A stretch of 64,000 nt of DNA from Enchytraeus crypticus (taxonomy: Eukaryota; Annelida; Clitellata; Enchytraeida; Enchytraeidae): assembly GCA_905160935.1 (NCBI GenBank), contig CAJHZI010000559.1, forward strand, positions 172,441 to 236,440, written 5' to 3'. Both the position numbers and the translations under genes were made by a program. This document shows, piece by piece, positions 43,232 through 54,629 of this stretch. Position 1 is the first letter of the stretch. Each line of letters starts with the position of its first letter. The notes under the pieces were generated by a model. That model saw nothing but the letters and a program-made list of their open reading frames with translations. It was not told the origin of the DNA and did not search any database.

Positions 43232-43867
43232 GTGAAAGTGATGGAGTACATCTCTTCGCCTTCCCACGTAAAGTATGGTGTGCCGCAAGGTTCCGTTCTT
43301 GGTCCTATCCTTTCCAACCTCTATACAACACCCTTAAGCTCACTGATCTCTTCTCATTCTATTGATCATGAACTATATGCTGACACTCAAATGTACACTT
43401 GTTTCACCCCTAACTCCTACTCTGATGCTGAAACCCTCCTGCAACAAAGTTTTCAGTCTATATTCTCTTGGATGTCTGCTAATTTTTTCGCACTTAATCC
43501 ATCTAAGACTGAATTTTTATTGGTTGGGACATCTCAACAGCTTTTGAAGGTGAATGGGAAAACTCTTTCGTTATCTTCGGGTATTACAATATCACCTGTT
43601 TCTTCTGTGAGAAATCTCGGTGTTATCCTTGATAAACACCTAACCTTCCACGAACACATAACTAAAACTTCACAAGCATGTTTCTTTCATATCCGAGATC
43701 TTCGTCGAATACGTACATATTTGTCACGTGAAACAGCTGCTACAATTGGTGCTGCTCTTGTGCAATCGAAATGGGACTACTGCAATTCCCTGTTTTTAAA
43801 TTTCCCTGGCTGTGAGATAAAGCGATTGCAGTTGTTCAGAAGTCTCTTGCGCGAGCAATTTTTGTAG
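43232..43867 (+). pseudogene. L2-B reverse transcriptase core
   Basis: 211 codons with GVPQGSVLGPILSNLY (motif B), YADTQMY (motif C lacking the second catalytic Asp), FALNPSKTEFLLVG (motif D) and NLGVILDKHLTFHEHIT (motif E). This is the longest open L2-B frame here. The loss of the Asp would abolish polymerase activity in this family. Confidence 0.85.
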
Positions 43868-43994
43868 TTCCAAGTACTCACATGTTACGCCATTTTAAAG
43901 TCTTTGCACTGGCTAAAGATTAAAGAGCGTATCATTTACAAAACAGCTTCGTTATCCTATAAGTCCATCACCATCCCTGGACAAACTTGTATGT

Positions 43995-44525
43995 CTCACT
44001 TAATAATAATAATACTAATAATAATAAAGGTTTAACGTCCGTTCCTCATCAGGGATGATGTCAGCGACGTCCCCAACAGCACACATCACTACAGATTAAT
44101 TCACCCCGACCAATCCGCGAAAGAAATGTGCTGAGAAGTAAGGCCCTAAACGAAAGCCGGTCCGGTGAGCAAAAAATGGTCAAGGTAGATTGATTATGTC
44201 TATGGTGGGAAAAGGTAAGTTTTAAGCTTGCTAGGGAATGTTGAAAGAGAAAAGCAAGAGCGAAGATTAGCAGGTAAAGAGTTCCAGATTGTGGGTAAGA
44301 AAATGAACGTCTGCTCAATGACGTGAGAATATTTGGAACTGAGAGAAGATTGGCATCGGTGGAGCGAAGTGCACGTGAGGGACGATAGGGAAGAAGAATT
44401 TCAGATAAGTAAGAAGGCTTACCAAATCGCAGAGTGTTGAAAGTTAGTAGAGCAATTTTATATTTTATGCGTTGATTAACAGGGAGCCAATGAAGACTGC
44501 GAAGTAGAGAAAGAGAGCAAATTGA
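43995..44525 (-). mobile_element. L2-A LINE 3' part, nested in L2-B
   Basis: The plus strand starts with ATAATAAAGGTTTAACGTCC, the L2-A 3' end antisense. The minus frame holds FSYPQSGTLYLLIFALAF in one phase and FSSKLKTYLFPP-type sequence in another, plus LPINQRIKYKIALL near 44480. This is the third nesting level. Confidence 0.85.
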
Positions 44526-44526
44526 A

Positions 44527-45276
44527 GTGATGCATCATGCTGTTACTCGGTCTTCTAAATTAATTACTCTTGTGAGACCTAGCTTACCTTCGCGCTCTAA
44601 TCAATCTAATCTATCTAATCGTACTTTCCAGCATGCTGCACCGCAGATCTGGAATTCTCTTCCATCCAATCTTCGGAAATCTTCATTTGAATCACATCGG
44701 CCTTTGCTTTCCTATGAGCAGTTCCATAGGCGGTTGAAGACCTATCTTTTCCATCCAGTGTCCATGAGCAGCGACCTGCGCCTAAACCTCCTTTTCTTTA
44801 ATTCCCTTTACTTTGGACTGATTATCTGGATTTTGGAATTTGCACCGTTTTTGGACCATCTTTTTGCTCGCCAGCTTGATTTTGTCTCAATAGTGCTCGA
44901 TGTTGTCATTGATGACTGTAGCACTCTAATTACTGTTATTATTATTATTATTAGAAGAATTACAGATAAAGCAAAAGATCATTGGTGGAGTGAAAAGTGT
45001 GATAATTTAGCAGAATATGATAGAAGAGGGAGGTCGGATATATTATATCAGGAAGTCGGGATATTAACAAGAACCGATATGAAAAAGAAAGGAGATGCAA
45101 AGAACATTAGTATAATGGGTAACGATGGGAAATTGAAGACAGAGCTGGAAGAAGTAAAAGAAAGATGGAGAGAATATGTAGAGGAATTGTATGATAAGGC
45201 TGGGAAACCAGTTCAAGAGGATTTTAAAATAGAAGACAAAAATATCTTAGAAAACAATAGAAGAGCCCCGATATAA
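44527..45276 (+). pseudogene. Accidental fused frame: L2-B C-terminus plus R1 linker
   Basis: One 249-codon frame joins two elements: residues 1-140 are the L2-B C-terminus (FQHAAPQIWNSLPSNLRKS) and, after IIIIIR from the (TTA)n tail, RRITDKAKDHWWSEKCDNL of the R1 linker to VQEDFKIEDKN. It is a junction product, not a gene. Confidence 0.8.
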
Positions 45277-45533
45277 TGAAGGAGGAAATTTATTCTGCAA
45301 TTAACAGTATGAAGAAGGGGAAAGCAGTCGGAATAGATGAAATCCCAGCAGAATTCTTGAAAATGTTGCAAGGAGAAAGACTCAATATGTTGTATGGAAG
45401 TGTACAATATAGGTAATTGGCCAGACGACTTTACCAAGTCAGTGGTGATCCCAATTCCCGAAAGAGCCAATGCTGTGGAGTGTTCGGATTACAGAACAAT
45501 CAGTTTAATACCTCATGCATCGAAGATCTTATT

Positions 45534-45811
45534 CATCATCATCGTCTTCCCTTGAATCCCAGATTAACCAGGGTCGGGATACAAATAGACTGTCTATCCT
45601 CTCTGTCTTACACTACACCAGTAGCCAATCATCTATTTGAGAATTCCATTCGTTTAAGTTTTTGTAGCAATTTCTGGAGCCTAGGCGCTCACCAACCGAA
45701 TGCCCTTTCTGACGTTGGTATGGATCTTAGTGCTTTAGTCGCCTTCTACGACACGTGCAGTCACCGGTTGGTCAATACTCAAACAACCCGGACACAACAC
45801 GGGGACCTTAT
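45534..45811 (-). mobile_element. SINE S1, copy 2, nested in R1, TSD CTTATT
   Basis: CTTATT lies on both sides, and the R1 frame resumes on the right. On the minus strand: GTGTTGTGTCCGGGTTG head, CACGTGTCGTAGAAGGCG, GGTTGGTGAGCGCCTAGGC, TTGTATCCCGACCCTGGTTAA, and a GAAGACGATGATGATGA tail. About 275 bp, the best-bounded SINE here. Confidence 0.88.
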
Positions 45812-46775
45812 TAAATATAGTAAATAATCGCATTCAGTCGAAAGCAGAGATGATACTGAGCAAGACACAATTTGGTTTTAGGAAAGGATGCGGCACAAGA
45901 GAAGCAATAGGGGTAATGCAGGTTCTTTGCGAAACCAGCTTAGAATATGGAAATGACGATTTTTGTATGCTTTGTAGACTTCGAGAAGGCCTTTGACAGG
46001 ATTAATTGGATAACGATGATGAGTATCTTAAAAATAATAGGAATTGACTGGAGATATAGAAGACTAATTTTGAACTTGTACATGAATAAAAGAGCAGTAA
46101 TCTAAATCCAACAAGAATACTCAGAAGAAGGTGGAATATGACGTGGAGTAAGACATGGTTGTAGCATTTCGCCGCTGCTGTTTAACATTTACGCTGAGGC
46201 AATGATGGAGGAAGCCAGGGAAGACGTGGAAGAAGGAATAAAAGTAGGAGGGAAAGTATTACAAGATGTACGATTTGCAGATGTCCAAGGAATGGTAGCG
46301 GGCAGCGAGATTGGACTGCAGAAGATAATGGATAGGCTGAATGATACGGCATTGAGTTGTCTATCTGTGCCAACTCTCTCCAGAACTTCCTCATTTGCAA
46401 AATGAGAGGAACTGGAGGCTTTCTAAATGTGGATTTGGAAAAGAATGGAGAGGATTAGCTGGACTCAAAAGGTTACAAATGAGGAAGTTCTGGAGAGAGT
46501 TGGCACAGATAGACAATTGATAAATGTATTAAGAAATAGGAAGAAGAGTTGGATAGGACACATTCGAAGGGGGGAAGGTCTATTAAAAGAGGTCATAGAA
46601 GGTAGAATGGAAGGAAAAAGAGGCAGGGGCATGTCGAGATTAAGTATGTTAGATGATTTGAAGACTCACTCATATGTGGAAATGAAGAGGAAGGCGGAAG
46701 ACAGAGAAGAGTGGAGTAATTATATACCATGGACCTGCCAGTGGGCAGTGCACTAAGAGAGAGAGAGATGATACC

Positions 46776-46975
46776 CGATTATACAGACGGGAGACATTGG
46801 AACTGTCTCTATAGAAACAAATGAAACGATTAAAATGTAAGAGTGACGATAGATTAAAAGAAATAAGTAAACTAAAGCGTGGCAGAGGTAAATATCACTA
46901 TAACGCATGGTAAGCAAACACCACTCATTATAATGAAATGATCAACTCTGTTGATATCTATCACTTTTTAGTACA
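46776..46975. other. No recognised element
   Basis: AT-rich sequence beyond the nested LINE. Confidence 0.4.
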
Positions 46976-47655
46976 ATATGTTTAAACCATTAGGTAATTT
47001 AATCTATTTTCCGTGTAACCAGTCCAGTGAATGTCCGAGATTTTAGTCTCAGATCAGCGCGGCTGGGAATTAAGAGTTCAGTTCACCCATAAGAGTTCAG
47101 TTCACCTTAGGATCTGACAGATCAGACAGATCATTCAAAACTTCATGACTTTACTTGACGCCTCTAACCACTGCTCTTTTGAGAAATACAAAGGTAGACC
47201 TAAAACAGACCGAGTTACAATTTATTAAATTCAAAGTCGGTCAATTAAATGAAAATATTGCCGCACTCTATGTTGGGAACAACGGTCATTAACATTTACA
47301 TTTGGCGCATTAAAATGGATGTCTCTCGCCAAATAATTCCTTGAGTTGCTAGTGTAATAGTATTCACAATTCCCTACATGTAGGAACTCAAGAAATGTGT
47401 AGTCTACGATAATTAATGTCTATAGAGGAAACAAACTTCAGAGAATTTAGTCGGGGAATGAACACTAGGGTACTCTCTTTTAATGTTTTAATAGCGTAGG
47501 GGTAATGTCATGAAGTTTTAAATGACAGAACCTGAGGTTCATTGAACACTGGTGGGTTCGAATCCCAGTTGCGCTGATCTGAGAGCAAAAATCTCGGACA
47601 TTCACTGAACGGAACTCTTACGGAAGATGAACTAAATTGCTTGTTTAAACATAGT
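46976..47655. repeat. Inverted pair of a tRNA-like SINE (S3)
   Basis: The right unit (about 47505-47655, plus) has AGCGTAGGGGTAATGTCATG (box A-like) and GGTGGGTTCGAATCCCAG (box B), then GCTGATCTGAGAGCAAAAA and CTCGGACATTCACTGAAC. The left unit (46976-47115) carries much of the same in reverse, ending at a shared GTTTAAAC. About 400 bp separates them. Confidence 0.65.
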
Positions 47656-48267
47656 TATCGACAAAGTTCATTTTCACCATATTGCGTGTTTACTTACTGT
47701 CGATAATTTCAGGTCATATTTGTATCATCTGACATTTAAATCTTATTCAGGTTATACCGGTATAGTTTGACATTTAGATCTTATTCAGGCTATACATGTA
47801 TCATCTGACATTTAAATTTATGGAAGCCTCATATTAGTATTTGACAAGAATGACTCTTTTTCCTTGAAATTACATGGCTTTCACGTAATCCTTGACAGCA
47901 GATTTCTTTTAACGTTTACCGATATTGTTAGCGTACATTGTATTATTGATAATTAAAATGAACTAATTAAATTGTTTGCAATATTTCAGCAGCTGGTAGA
48001 ACCACTCACTCAATCATCCACAGAACATTTAGCGACAATTAACTCTTAGTCTAACGCACTTCTACGTTAGCAGCCGGCTTCAGGAATCTCCTTTTTCAAT
48101 ACTGTGATTCACCAACATTCTACATTCTACAGTGTGCACTTCCGGACACATGTATTTCTATTGATCTAAAATGGAACGTACGTGTAGACAAAAAATATAA
48201 ATAGGAGAGCTTGGGATTTTTAAATAATTAGGAACCTTTTTATGCTATATCAATATGCGTTTTATAA

Positions 48268-48329
48268 ATCACTGTCGATATTGAAATATCGACAGTGATC
48301 ACTGTCGATATTGAAATACCGACAGTGAT
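48268..48329. repeat. Two tandem 32-bp palindromes
   Basis: ATCACTGTCGATATTGA followed by its complement (48268-48299, loop of 2 nt) is repeated with one change at 48298-48329. The period is 30 bp. Confidence 0.9.
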
Positions 48330-48454
48330 CATCTGTTTTAATTTTTATGTTTTTATACAAACGGATCTTTAGCGCTTTCTCTGCTATGTGTGATATAAAT
48401 ATTAGTTTGTTTTATCTTGGCTCTGTAACAATGCTTTTATATAAGGTATAAGGT

Positions 48455-48630
48455 AGCCTATGTTCAAAGCCCAAGTAGCCGTTGCATGCACAAATGAATA
48501 TCCCCTAGAGCCCTTGGAAGGTCAATCCTATATTAGAGCTTGCTGCCAGTAGAAATTATTTAAAACCGCTGTCAGGAACCTGAAAGCAGCTGGTAAGACC
48601 GGTTAGCGGCCATATAACACAGCTATAAAA
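48455..48630 (+). mobile_element. tRNA-like SINE (S4), copy 2
   Basis: AATATCCCCTAGAGCCC, TTGGAAGGTCAATCCTAT and GAGCTTGCTGCCAG match copy 1 at 36600. The end CAGGAACCTGAAAGCAG is also shared. Confidence 0.6.
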
Positions 48631-49615
48631 AAAGTTGTATAAAAATATACCAAGATTTCTTTTAAAGCCCAAGAAAGTCTTCTAAGGATTTAAGCTCACC
48701 CTAAGCACGTGTCAATTTGCTAATGCAGTGCTGTTTAATTGAATATTCAATGAAAAAATATTAGTAATCATTGTGCATGTAAATTCAACGTGCTGCTTTC
48801 AAAACGTGGATCATGCCTAAATTTCGAAACACACACAAAAGAAATTATTCGTGGAAAAAATTGGATAGTTGAACAACTTCGTCACGATAATACATACAGG
48901 ACTGACGCCGTTTTAATTGGGCCTAACATACGATGTAGCTTTGCAAATAATTAAATACTCCTGTTAGATTAAAAAAACTACCAATGACCAACGTTCGCTT
49001 GAAAACATGTAACTAATAATTAATTTTTAGTTAGTATCTCTAGTTGCTTATTTGAGTTTATATTTGCGTCGAAATTCTTAATTTCTACTTTTGTTTTTCT
49101 TGTATGATTGTATTTGTAATTCATTTTTATCGTGCTATCTGAATGGTGAAGTAACGATCCATATATTGCAAGAATTTGTGCTGTAGCAACATCGCTATAG
49201 ACCCTTCATAATAGGTGTTTACTTTGAAAAATCACCTTATGTATTATTTCATTCGTTGAAGCGGCGCCACTGTGCAATTATAAAATTGATTGTTTTGCGG
49301 AAGGAAACTGCAATGTAATATATCCTTACAATGTAATATATCCTCTCTAGCTATTCTATTTAGACTAACTGTAATTTATTAACTGTAAATTAAGACATAT
49401 ATTTATCACCATTTGACAAGAAATTGAAATATAATTTTTTTATTATTATTTAAAATACCATTCTGTTAATACATGAAGAAATACCGAATAAATATTTACG
49501 AATATATAGAATATTGCAAGCCGTCAATAGAAGCACACACCCCTCCCCACTCTCCCACTAGGCTTTGTTTATTATGTGAAGAGAACTACCGCTACATATT
49601 ATTAAAGGTCAGTAT
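48631..49615. other. No recognised element
   Basis: AT-rich intergenic sequence without convincing frames. Confidence 0.45.
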
Positions 49616-50207
49616 TAGAGATGGGAATCGAACCGAACCCGAACCGAACCCTAAAATGTAGAATTTGAACCGAACCGAACTCGAACCCAGACTCTGACCG
49701 AACCTGAACCGAACCCGAACCCAGACTCTGGCCGAACCGAACCCGAACCCAGACTTCGTCCAAACCAAACTGAACCTAACTCTTGTAGTTCCTTTCTTCT
49801 TCACCAACCTTACATTAAATGAAGATAGTATGAACAATACAAATATATATTAGTTTTTGCATTTACATGTCTTACAGTATCTAACAGCATATTATCAGGT
49901 AAGGCTGGTTCCGACACAAATTTTAAAATGGTAGCGGTACAAAGGAATGGTAGCGGGAAGCGAGACGGGTCTACAGAAGATAATGGATAGTCTGAATGAT
50001 ACGGCATTGAAATATCGAATGAAGATGAACATCAAAGAGACAATAGCATTCATTTGCTGGTTATAATCAAGGAGAATATTTCAGATACAATAATAAAGCT
50101 AAATATCTATATTATGAACATTTGTTGGTCAACTTACAATATTTTAAGAAATGTACAGGAATAAATATCACTTCTCTCCTTTTTTCATTGTCATATTTTT
50201 ACCCAGT
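49616..50207 (-). mobile_element. Non-autonomous hAT with GGTTCG arrays, copy 1, truncated
   Basis: The end TAGAGATGGGAATCGAACC at 49616 is the same terminus as in copies 2 and 3. Dense GAACCC/GAACCG hexamers run 49624-49775. The inner part matches 57100-57220 and 58020-58040. An R1 fragment (49937-50045, GGTAGCGGGAAGCGAGACGG) is inside. The far end is missing, so no TSD. Confidence 0.75.
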
Positions 50208-50464
50208 TGAAAAAATGCGACAGCTATTAAGACCATCAAAGAGGACGCACGGCGTCCTATCTAGTTGAACACCGACTAGTCATTCTAATATAGTTTTCCG
50301 GTTACAGACTTTGACAGTGCCAAAATCGTTTACAATTATTATATTGGCCTACAGCAATTTTTATAAATATATAAATTTAAATTCATTTACAATAATGTGC
50401 TAAATTATCATAAACATACAAAAGATTGATTAGAAATAAAAGATTACCAGTTATTTAGTAAGAA

Positions 50465-50820
50465 ACGTGTTGTGCTCGGGTGTGGTTGAATAGGGCAACC
50501 GCAGAATAGGGCAACCGCGAACGATCTGCCGCGTGTACGTAAGACGCGACTAAAGGCAGGAGCTGAGGATGGCAAGAGGGGACCAACCTCACCATGAAAT
50601 ATTTTCCCCCAGGATTGAATGGTAATTAATCCATCTAACTGAGGAAGGCAACGGAAACCACCTCAGAAGCCATACTTTTCCCAAGTTATAGTCTACATAA
50701 GGTATGGATAAGACATTGACTTTGTGAAGGGATTAACTTGTTGATCTAAGGAGTGCTCTTATTGAGCGAGAAAGCAGACTTAGAGCATGAATATGTACCT
50801 TGAACCTGCCACTTGGCAGT
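50465..50820 (+). mobile_element. SINE S0 with an R1-type 3' tail
   Basis: The head GTTGTGCTCGGGTGTGG leads to CGTGTACGTAAGACGCGACTA and GAGCTGAGGATGGCAAGAG; then a body with GAGGAAGGCAACGGAAACCA; the tail, CTTGAACCTGCCACTTGGCAG and TACACTGAAG, resembles the R1 3' end. A partial relative is at 56325-56575. Confidence 0.75.
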
Positions 50821-51174
50821 ACACTGAAGAAGAAGTAAGAGACGTTTGTATTTATAAGATATGATAGGTGTATATGATAGCTGATGTTTCTTATAGATAT
50901 TGGAATTTCGTTCCTTTTTGTACAACCATCATTCACATGCGATTTATAAAAAGTAGCAGATGACTTTTTATAGAGATAGCTAGAACCGTTTAGTCTTGTG
51001 GGGGTAGTTGGCATGATTGAGATCAAAGAAGGTTGCCAATACTGTGGATGTGGTTTATCTGTTGTATAGACACTTGTGAATAAACTTTTTTAACTTATTT
51101 TTTTGACGTTACTAAAGCGATGAAATTCTTGCAACATTCTTAGTACTCTGTTGCATACAATGTGTAAAAAGCTG

Positions 51175-51310
51175 GTAAAAAGCTAAGGTTAACGTCAGTT
51201 TCTTCACTCGAAAGCGATGTCAGTGACGGGCGAGCCCAGGATTTGAACCCCGCATTTACTGATCCGCGGTCGAGTATCTTACCGACTTCGCCACTGGCTC
51301 CAGCCAAGGT
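51175..51310 (-). mobile_element. tRNA-derived SINE (S2), copy 3
   Basis: On the minus strand: GAGCCAGTGGCGAAGTCGG (box A), GGGTTCAAATCCTGGGC (box B), GTCACTGACATCGCTTTCG and GGAAACTGACGTTAACC. The clearest copy of S2. Confidence 0.85.
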
Positions 51311-51396
51311 GAAGGTTGAAAGATGTTTCAGGTGGCGTGTCCATACACTTCAATTCAGTAGCTAATTGCGAGAGTGGATCATTGCAAAATATAGGC

Positions 51397-52320
51397 CTAA
51401 ATTCCTACGGCAAGGCATGGGGATAATGTGTCTACGATTAAAAAATAAACAATTAGCACTTTAACTTTTTTCACAGTGGTATCAGCATGCCTTTTAATTG
51501 ACAATTGCTCTTCAATTTCTATAACTATAAATTTTATGCTTTTTACCCTCGAAATTGGATTTTGATCAAGTATTATATCAAGTTTATTTTCTTTTATATA
51601 CTGATCGTCCTCTTTGTTTAGGAAGAAAACAATGTGTGCTGTTTTTTTAGAGTTCATTGTTAAGCGATTCTTTTGAAGCCAATGATTTAATCTTGAACTT
51701 GTATGGTTAGCTGATAATGAGTTGTTAGTGAATATGGTTAGTGAAAATAGATCGGTCAGGTTATTGCTATTTAAGTTATTGTTATTTAAGCATTATAATC
51801 ATCAGCAAAAAGTTTGAGATTTCTGGACATGCACTTTGGATAGCATTGACATAAATTAAGAACAGTAAGGTCTCTAGAATGGATCTTTGTGGGACACCAA
51901 CGGTAGCTGGTTTGATGGTTGAAATAGTTTGTCCTATATATATTGAAGTATTGAATTGTATATTGAAGTCGATTCGATAGGTATGATTTGAGCCATTGAA
52001 GCGGTAGACCTCAATATGCCATAGTGTTGTAGTTTGTGTAAGAATATACCGTAATCAACCGTATCGAAAGCTATATAGTCAAAGAATAGCCCAAGTGAAC
52101 GCATGTTTTTCCGTTTGTTTGAACGAATCATGTTTAGACTGATAAACATTGCGTCGACCGTTGAGTGTCCTCTCCTAAATCCAAATTGGTTATCATAAAT
52201 CAGATTATAATAAACGATAAACCCCATAATATAAAAAATTGAATACTGTGTTTTAAAATATGCTAGTTTTGAAACTTCCAAAAGGCAATTTGTATTTAAA
52301 CAAAAAGTCGGATGCACTAA
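51397..52320 (-). mobile_element. LINE (CR1/Jockey-like) reverse transcriptase, degraded
   Basis: The minus frame 52416-51934 holds YDNQFGFRRGHSTVDAMF, LGLFFDYIAFDTVDYGIF (motif A, Lys lost) and LHKLQHYGILRS. The frame 51657-51397 reads NSKKTAHIVFFLNKEDDQY, RVKSIKFIVIEIEEQL and HADTTVKKV, the region after motif D. A third RT lineage in the window, distinct from L2-A and L2-B. Confidence 0.75.
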
Positions 52321-52394
52321 CGCTGTGCATAATCTTAGGAAAGTTAATTGCTTTAATAATGGAAACACTACAGTAAATATTGGGGTGATTGATC

Positions 52395-52415
52395 TTAACC
52401 CTTTCAGCACTGCCA
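52395..52415. mobile_element. Possible piggyBac-like terminus
   Basis: TTAA directly followed by CCCTTTCAGCACTGCC looks like a piggyBac TSD plus CCCTTT end. No matching right end or transposase recognised. Confidence 0.25.
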
Positions 52416-53280
52416 TTATATTCTAAATGAGCTCTTAAATACTACCATGTATTTTTTAATTAGCTTTTTAAAATTTTGAGCTATTTTGATTTTGCGCGCT
52501 TTAGTTCTTACCACATAAATTTGTCACAAAATACTACAGTAAAAATCAATAAAATCAATAAGGCATAAATTTTTAAAGTATATTTATGCTTATTTATTAA
52601 CATGACATTCTTTATATAATATAAAATGATGTATCTAAAAATAGAACAAAACACCATTTTATAGCAATATCAATTTGATAAAACTCAAAAAACACCACTT
52701 CACACAATTACAGTTTCGAAAATTCAAACATCCCGCATTTCATAATTATCAGTAATTGTATTTAGACAAAATTTATACTTTTCTTGGTTATATTTAGTAC
52801 ATTACACAATTTCTAATCAAAATAGACGTCTGAGCTGATTGTTTGGATAAGCAAATGAGTAAAAAGTAGCACTATCTTATATATGCAAGCAGTAAGCTTA
52901 CAATAGGAGCGCTTGTTTCGACTTACTCCGCCTTTTTCGCAGACATCATCAGCGTTGAGGATTTGTATGACGAGGTGTGGACGCAAGGGATTTTGAAGTG
53001 CACACTTTTGTCATCATAAATGACGACAACAACAGGGGCACCTATCCTTGTGCAACCAGCTCCATAATTTCCTCAATCAATCCACCAGCAAGGTACTCAA
53101 ATGCGCAGTTCATAAAACTTGGAAGCCAAATATGTCTGTTTCTATTATACATAAAGAGAGCATTGGGTACAGCTCGCTGCAAAAAGTGAAGGCCTGGCTT
53201 CTTGAATCAGCTTTACGATTTGTGACAGCAAAATATGAATGCAGAAGCTAGTTCGTCTTGTCGACTCCTCATAGACGGTA
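52416..53280. other. Unclassified, possibly element-derived
   Basis: AT-rich, then a stretch at 52920-53260 with fragmentary frames in both directions (for example WLPSFMNCAFEYLAGGL on the minus strand). No family recognised. Confidence 0.35.
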
Positions 53281-53480
53281 TGGGAGTAAGGATTGCTAAA
53301 GGATGTAATAGAAGGAAATATGCAAGGGGAAAGAGTTAGAGGAAGACCGAGACATGGAATGCAGGATGATCTAATGACATATTCATGTATAGAAATGAAA
53401 AGGAAGGCAGAGGATAGAATTGGTTGAAAGAATTATATGCCATGGACCTGCAGTTAGGCAGTGTACTAGAAGTATACTTC
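53281..53480 (+). mobile_element. R1-related LINE 3' end
   Basis: It reads LLKDVIEGNMQGERVRGRP, DDLMTYSCIEMKRKAEDR, and has an ATGGACCTGCAGTTAGGCAG tail. More diverged than other R1 copies and close to the one at 1347. Confidence 0.7.
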
Positions 53481-54181
53481 GCTTACTTACATGTATGGTG
53501 TATTCATGGATATGCATCGGCTTCATGAAATGCTGCCTTAGATCTCATCCGATATTTAGTTCACTCGGTTGAAGTTTGGCTATGTACTGGGATGTCAAAG
53601 CATAAATATCACTTGATGCACAGAACTTCACAGCCTAAACGTCTGTTTCTGTATAAGCAGCCAGAGCTTGATACCAGAATAAAGTTCAAAATTATGCATA
53701 CAACCATCCGAGCTGCACAAGGCAAGAACGTAGACTGCTTCTTGAAATAGGCTACAGGCGACCTTTGCGGAGAAGTGAGGATTCGTGATTCAAACCATTC
53801 TGGTGCGGCATATTTACTTTGAAAAATATTATGCACAGCAATTAGGAAGGGTCTAATTACTGATGCAAACACTCATAAAATGTGTATTTCGTAAGCTTAT
53901 AGCACAAAATACAAGATATTATATTATGCCATCTTATTTTACTTCATGATATTACTCACCGCATAAATTTATCCTATGCAAATTGCAAATTATAAATTAT
54001 TACTTATAAAGAACTGAAATAAGATCAATTTGAGTGAATTTTTTATCATGACAAGATAAATTGGAGGGATTTCTTCTTGTATTCCTTTCATAATATATAT
54101 TATTCTTCATTCTATATTGGATCTCTATAATTATAATCAAATATTGGAAAATAAAGGTGTTTATCAAATGAAGAAAAGTTG
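53481..54181. other. Unclassified
   Basis: An 87-codon minus frame (53872-53609) is visible but resembles nothing I know. The rest is AT-rich. Confidence 0.35.
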
Positions 54182-54397
54182 AAGAAGAGATGGATAGGAC
54201 ACATTCTGAGGGGGGAAGGTCTATTAAAAGAGGTCATAGAAGGTAGCATGGAAGGAAAAAGAGGGAGGGGGCATGCCGAGATTAGGTATGTTAGATGATT
54301 TAAAGACCCACTCATATGTGGAAGTGAAGAGGAAGGCTGAAGACAGAGAAGAGTGGAGGCGTTATGTACCATGGACCTGACAGTAGGCAGTGCACTA

Positions 54398-54480
<83 letters not shown>

Positions 54481-54562
54481 AATATATATATATACATGTA
54501 TATATATATATATATGTATATATATACATATAATATATATATATTTATATATATATATATTG
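54182..54562 (+). mobile_element. R1 LINE 3' end with a long (TA)n tail
   Basis: From AAGAGATGGATAGGACACA through the GKRGRG and [19 protein letters not shown] region to ACCTGACAGTAGGCAGTGCAC, then directly into (TA)n at 54400-54562 in place of the usual (GA)n. Confidence 0.85.
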
Positions 54563-54629
54563 ACTTCACCTCTATTCTGGGACACTCTCGTCACTTTGTC
54601 TCTTTGATGTTAATCTTCATTCCATACAT

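Larger units (their letters stand above)
43104..44955 (+). mobile_element. L2-B LINE nested in R1, TSD TTAGAA, itself split by L2-A
   Basis: TTAGAA occurs at both junctions. It starts in RT motif A (DLSAAFDTIDHNIL). The frame 43232-43867 reads VKYGVPQGSVLGPILSNLY, HELYADTQMYTC (motif C with one Asp missing), NPSKTEFLLVG, VRNLGVILDKHLTFHEH and ETAATIGAALVQSKWDYCN. At about 43995-44525 a minus-strand L2-A is inserted. The C-terminal part resumes at 44527 (RTFQHAAPQIWNSLPSNLR) and ends with the (TTA)n tail at 44935-44952. Confidence 0.88.
42341..46775 (+). mobile_element. R1 LINE with at least three nested insertions, 10-bp TSD
   Basis: ATGATACCCG at 42341-42350 and 46766-46775 bounds one R1 insertion, 5'-truncated in the endonuclease. 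R1 parts: 42351-42762 (linker frame 42410-42766, LQLKKILKKSSKRWN), 43030-43103 (NIDSSHG), 44958-45535 (RRITDKAKDHWWSEK to DYRTISL), 45812-46360 (RT), 46410-46765 (thumb and tail). Insertions: 42763-43029, 43104-44955 and 45534-45811. A short inverted R1 piece, 46360-46410, also breaks it. It begins 104 bp after the receptor stop codon. Confidence 0.88.

Noticed and set aside
49616..49790. Telomere-like interpretation of GAACCC/GAACCG repeats
   Set aside because: The words are irregular, occur at both ends of elements with TSDs, and are not the metazoan TTAGGG type.
51175..51310. Possible functional tRNA genes at S2, S3 and S4 SINEs
   Set aside because: Boxes A and B are visible but no cloverleaf with paired acceptor stem forms, and copies are dispersed with tails.
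52977..53251. Overlapping frames of about 70 codons
   Set aside because: Two frames and the opposite strand are equally open, with no recognisable motif. Kept only as unclassified sequence.
53609..53872. 87-codon minus frame
   Set aside because: No homology that I can name and no context suggesting a gene.
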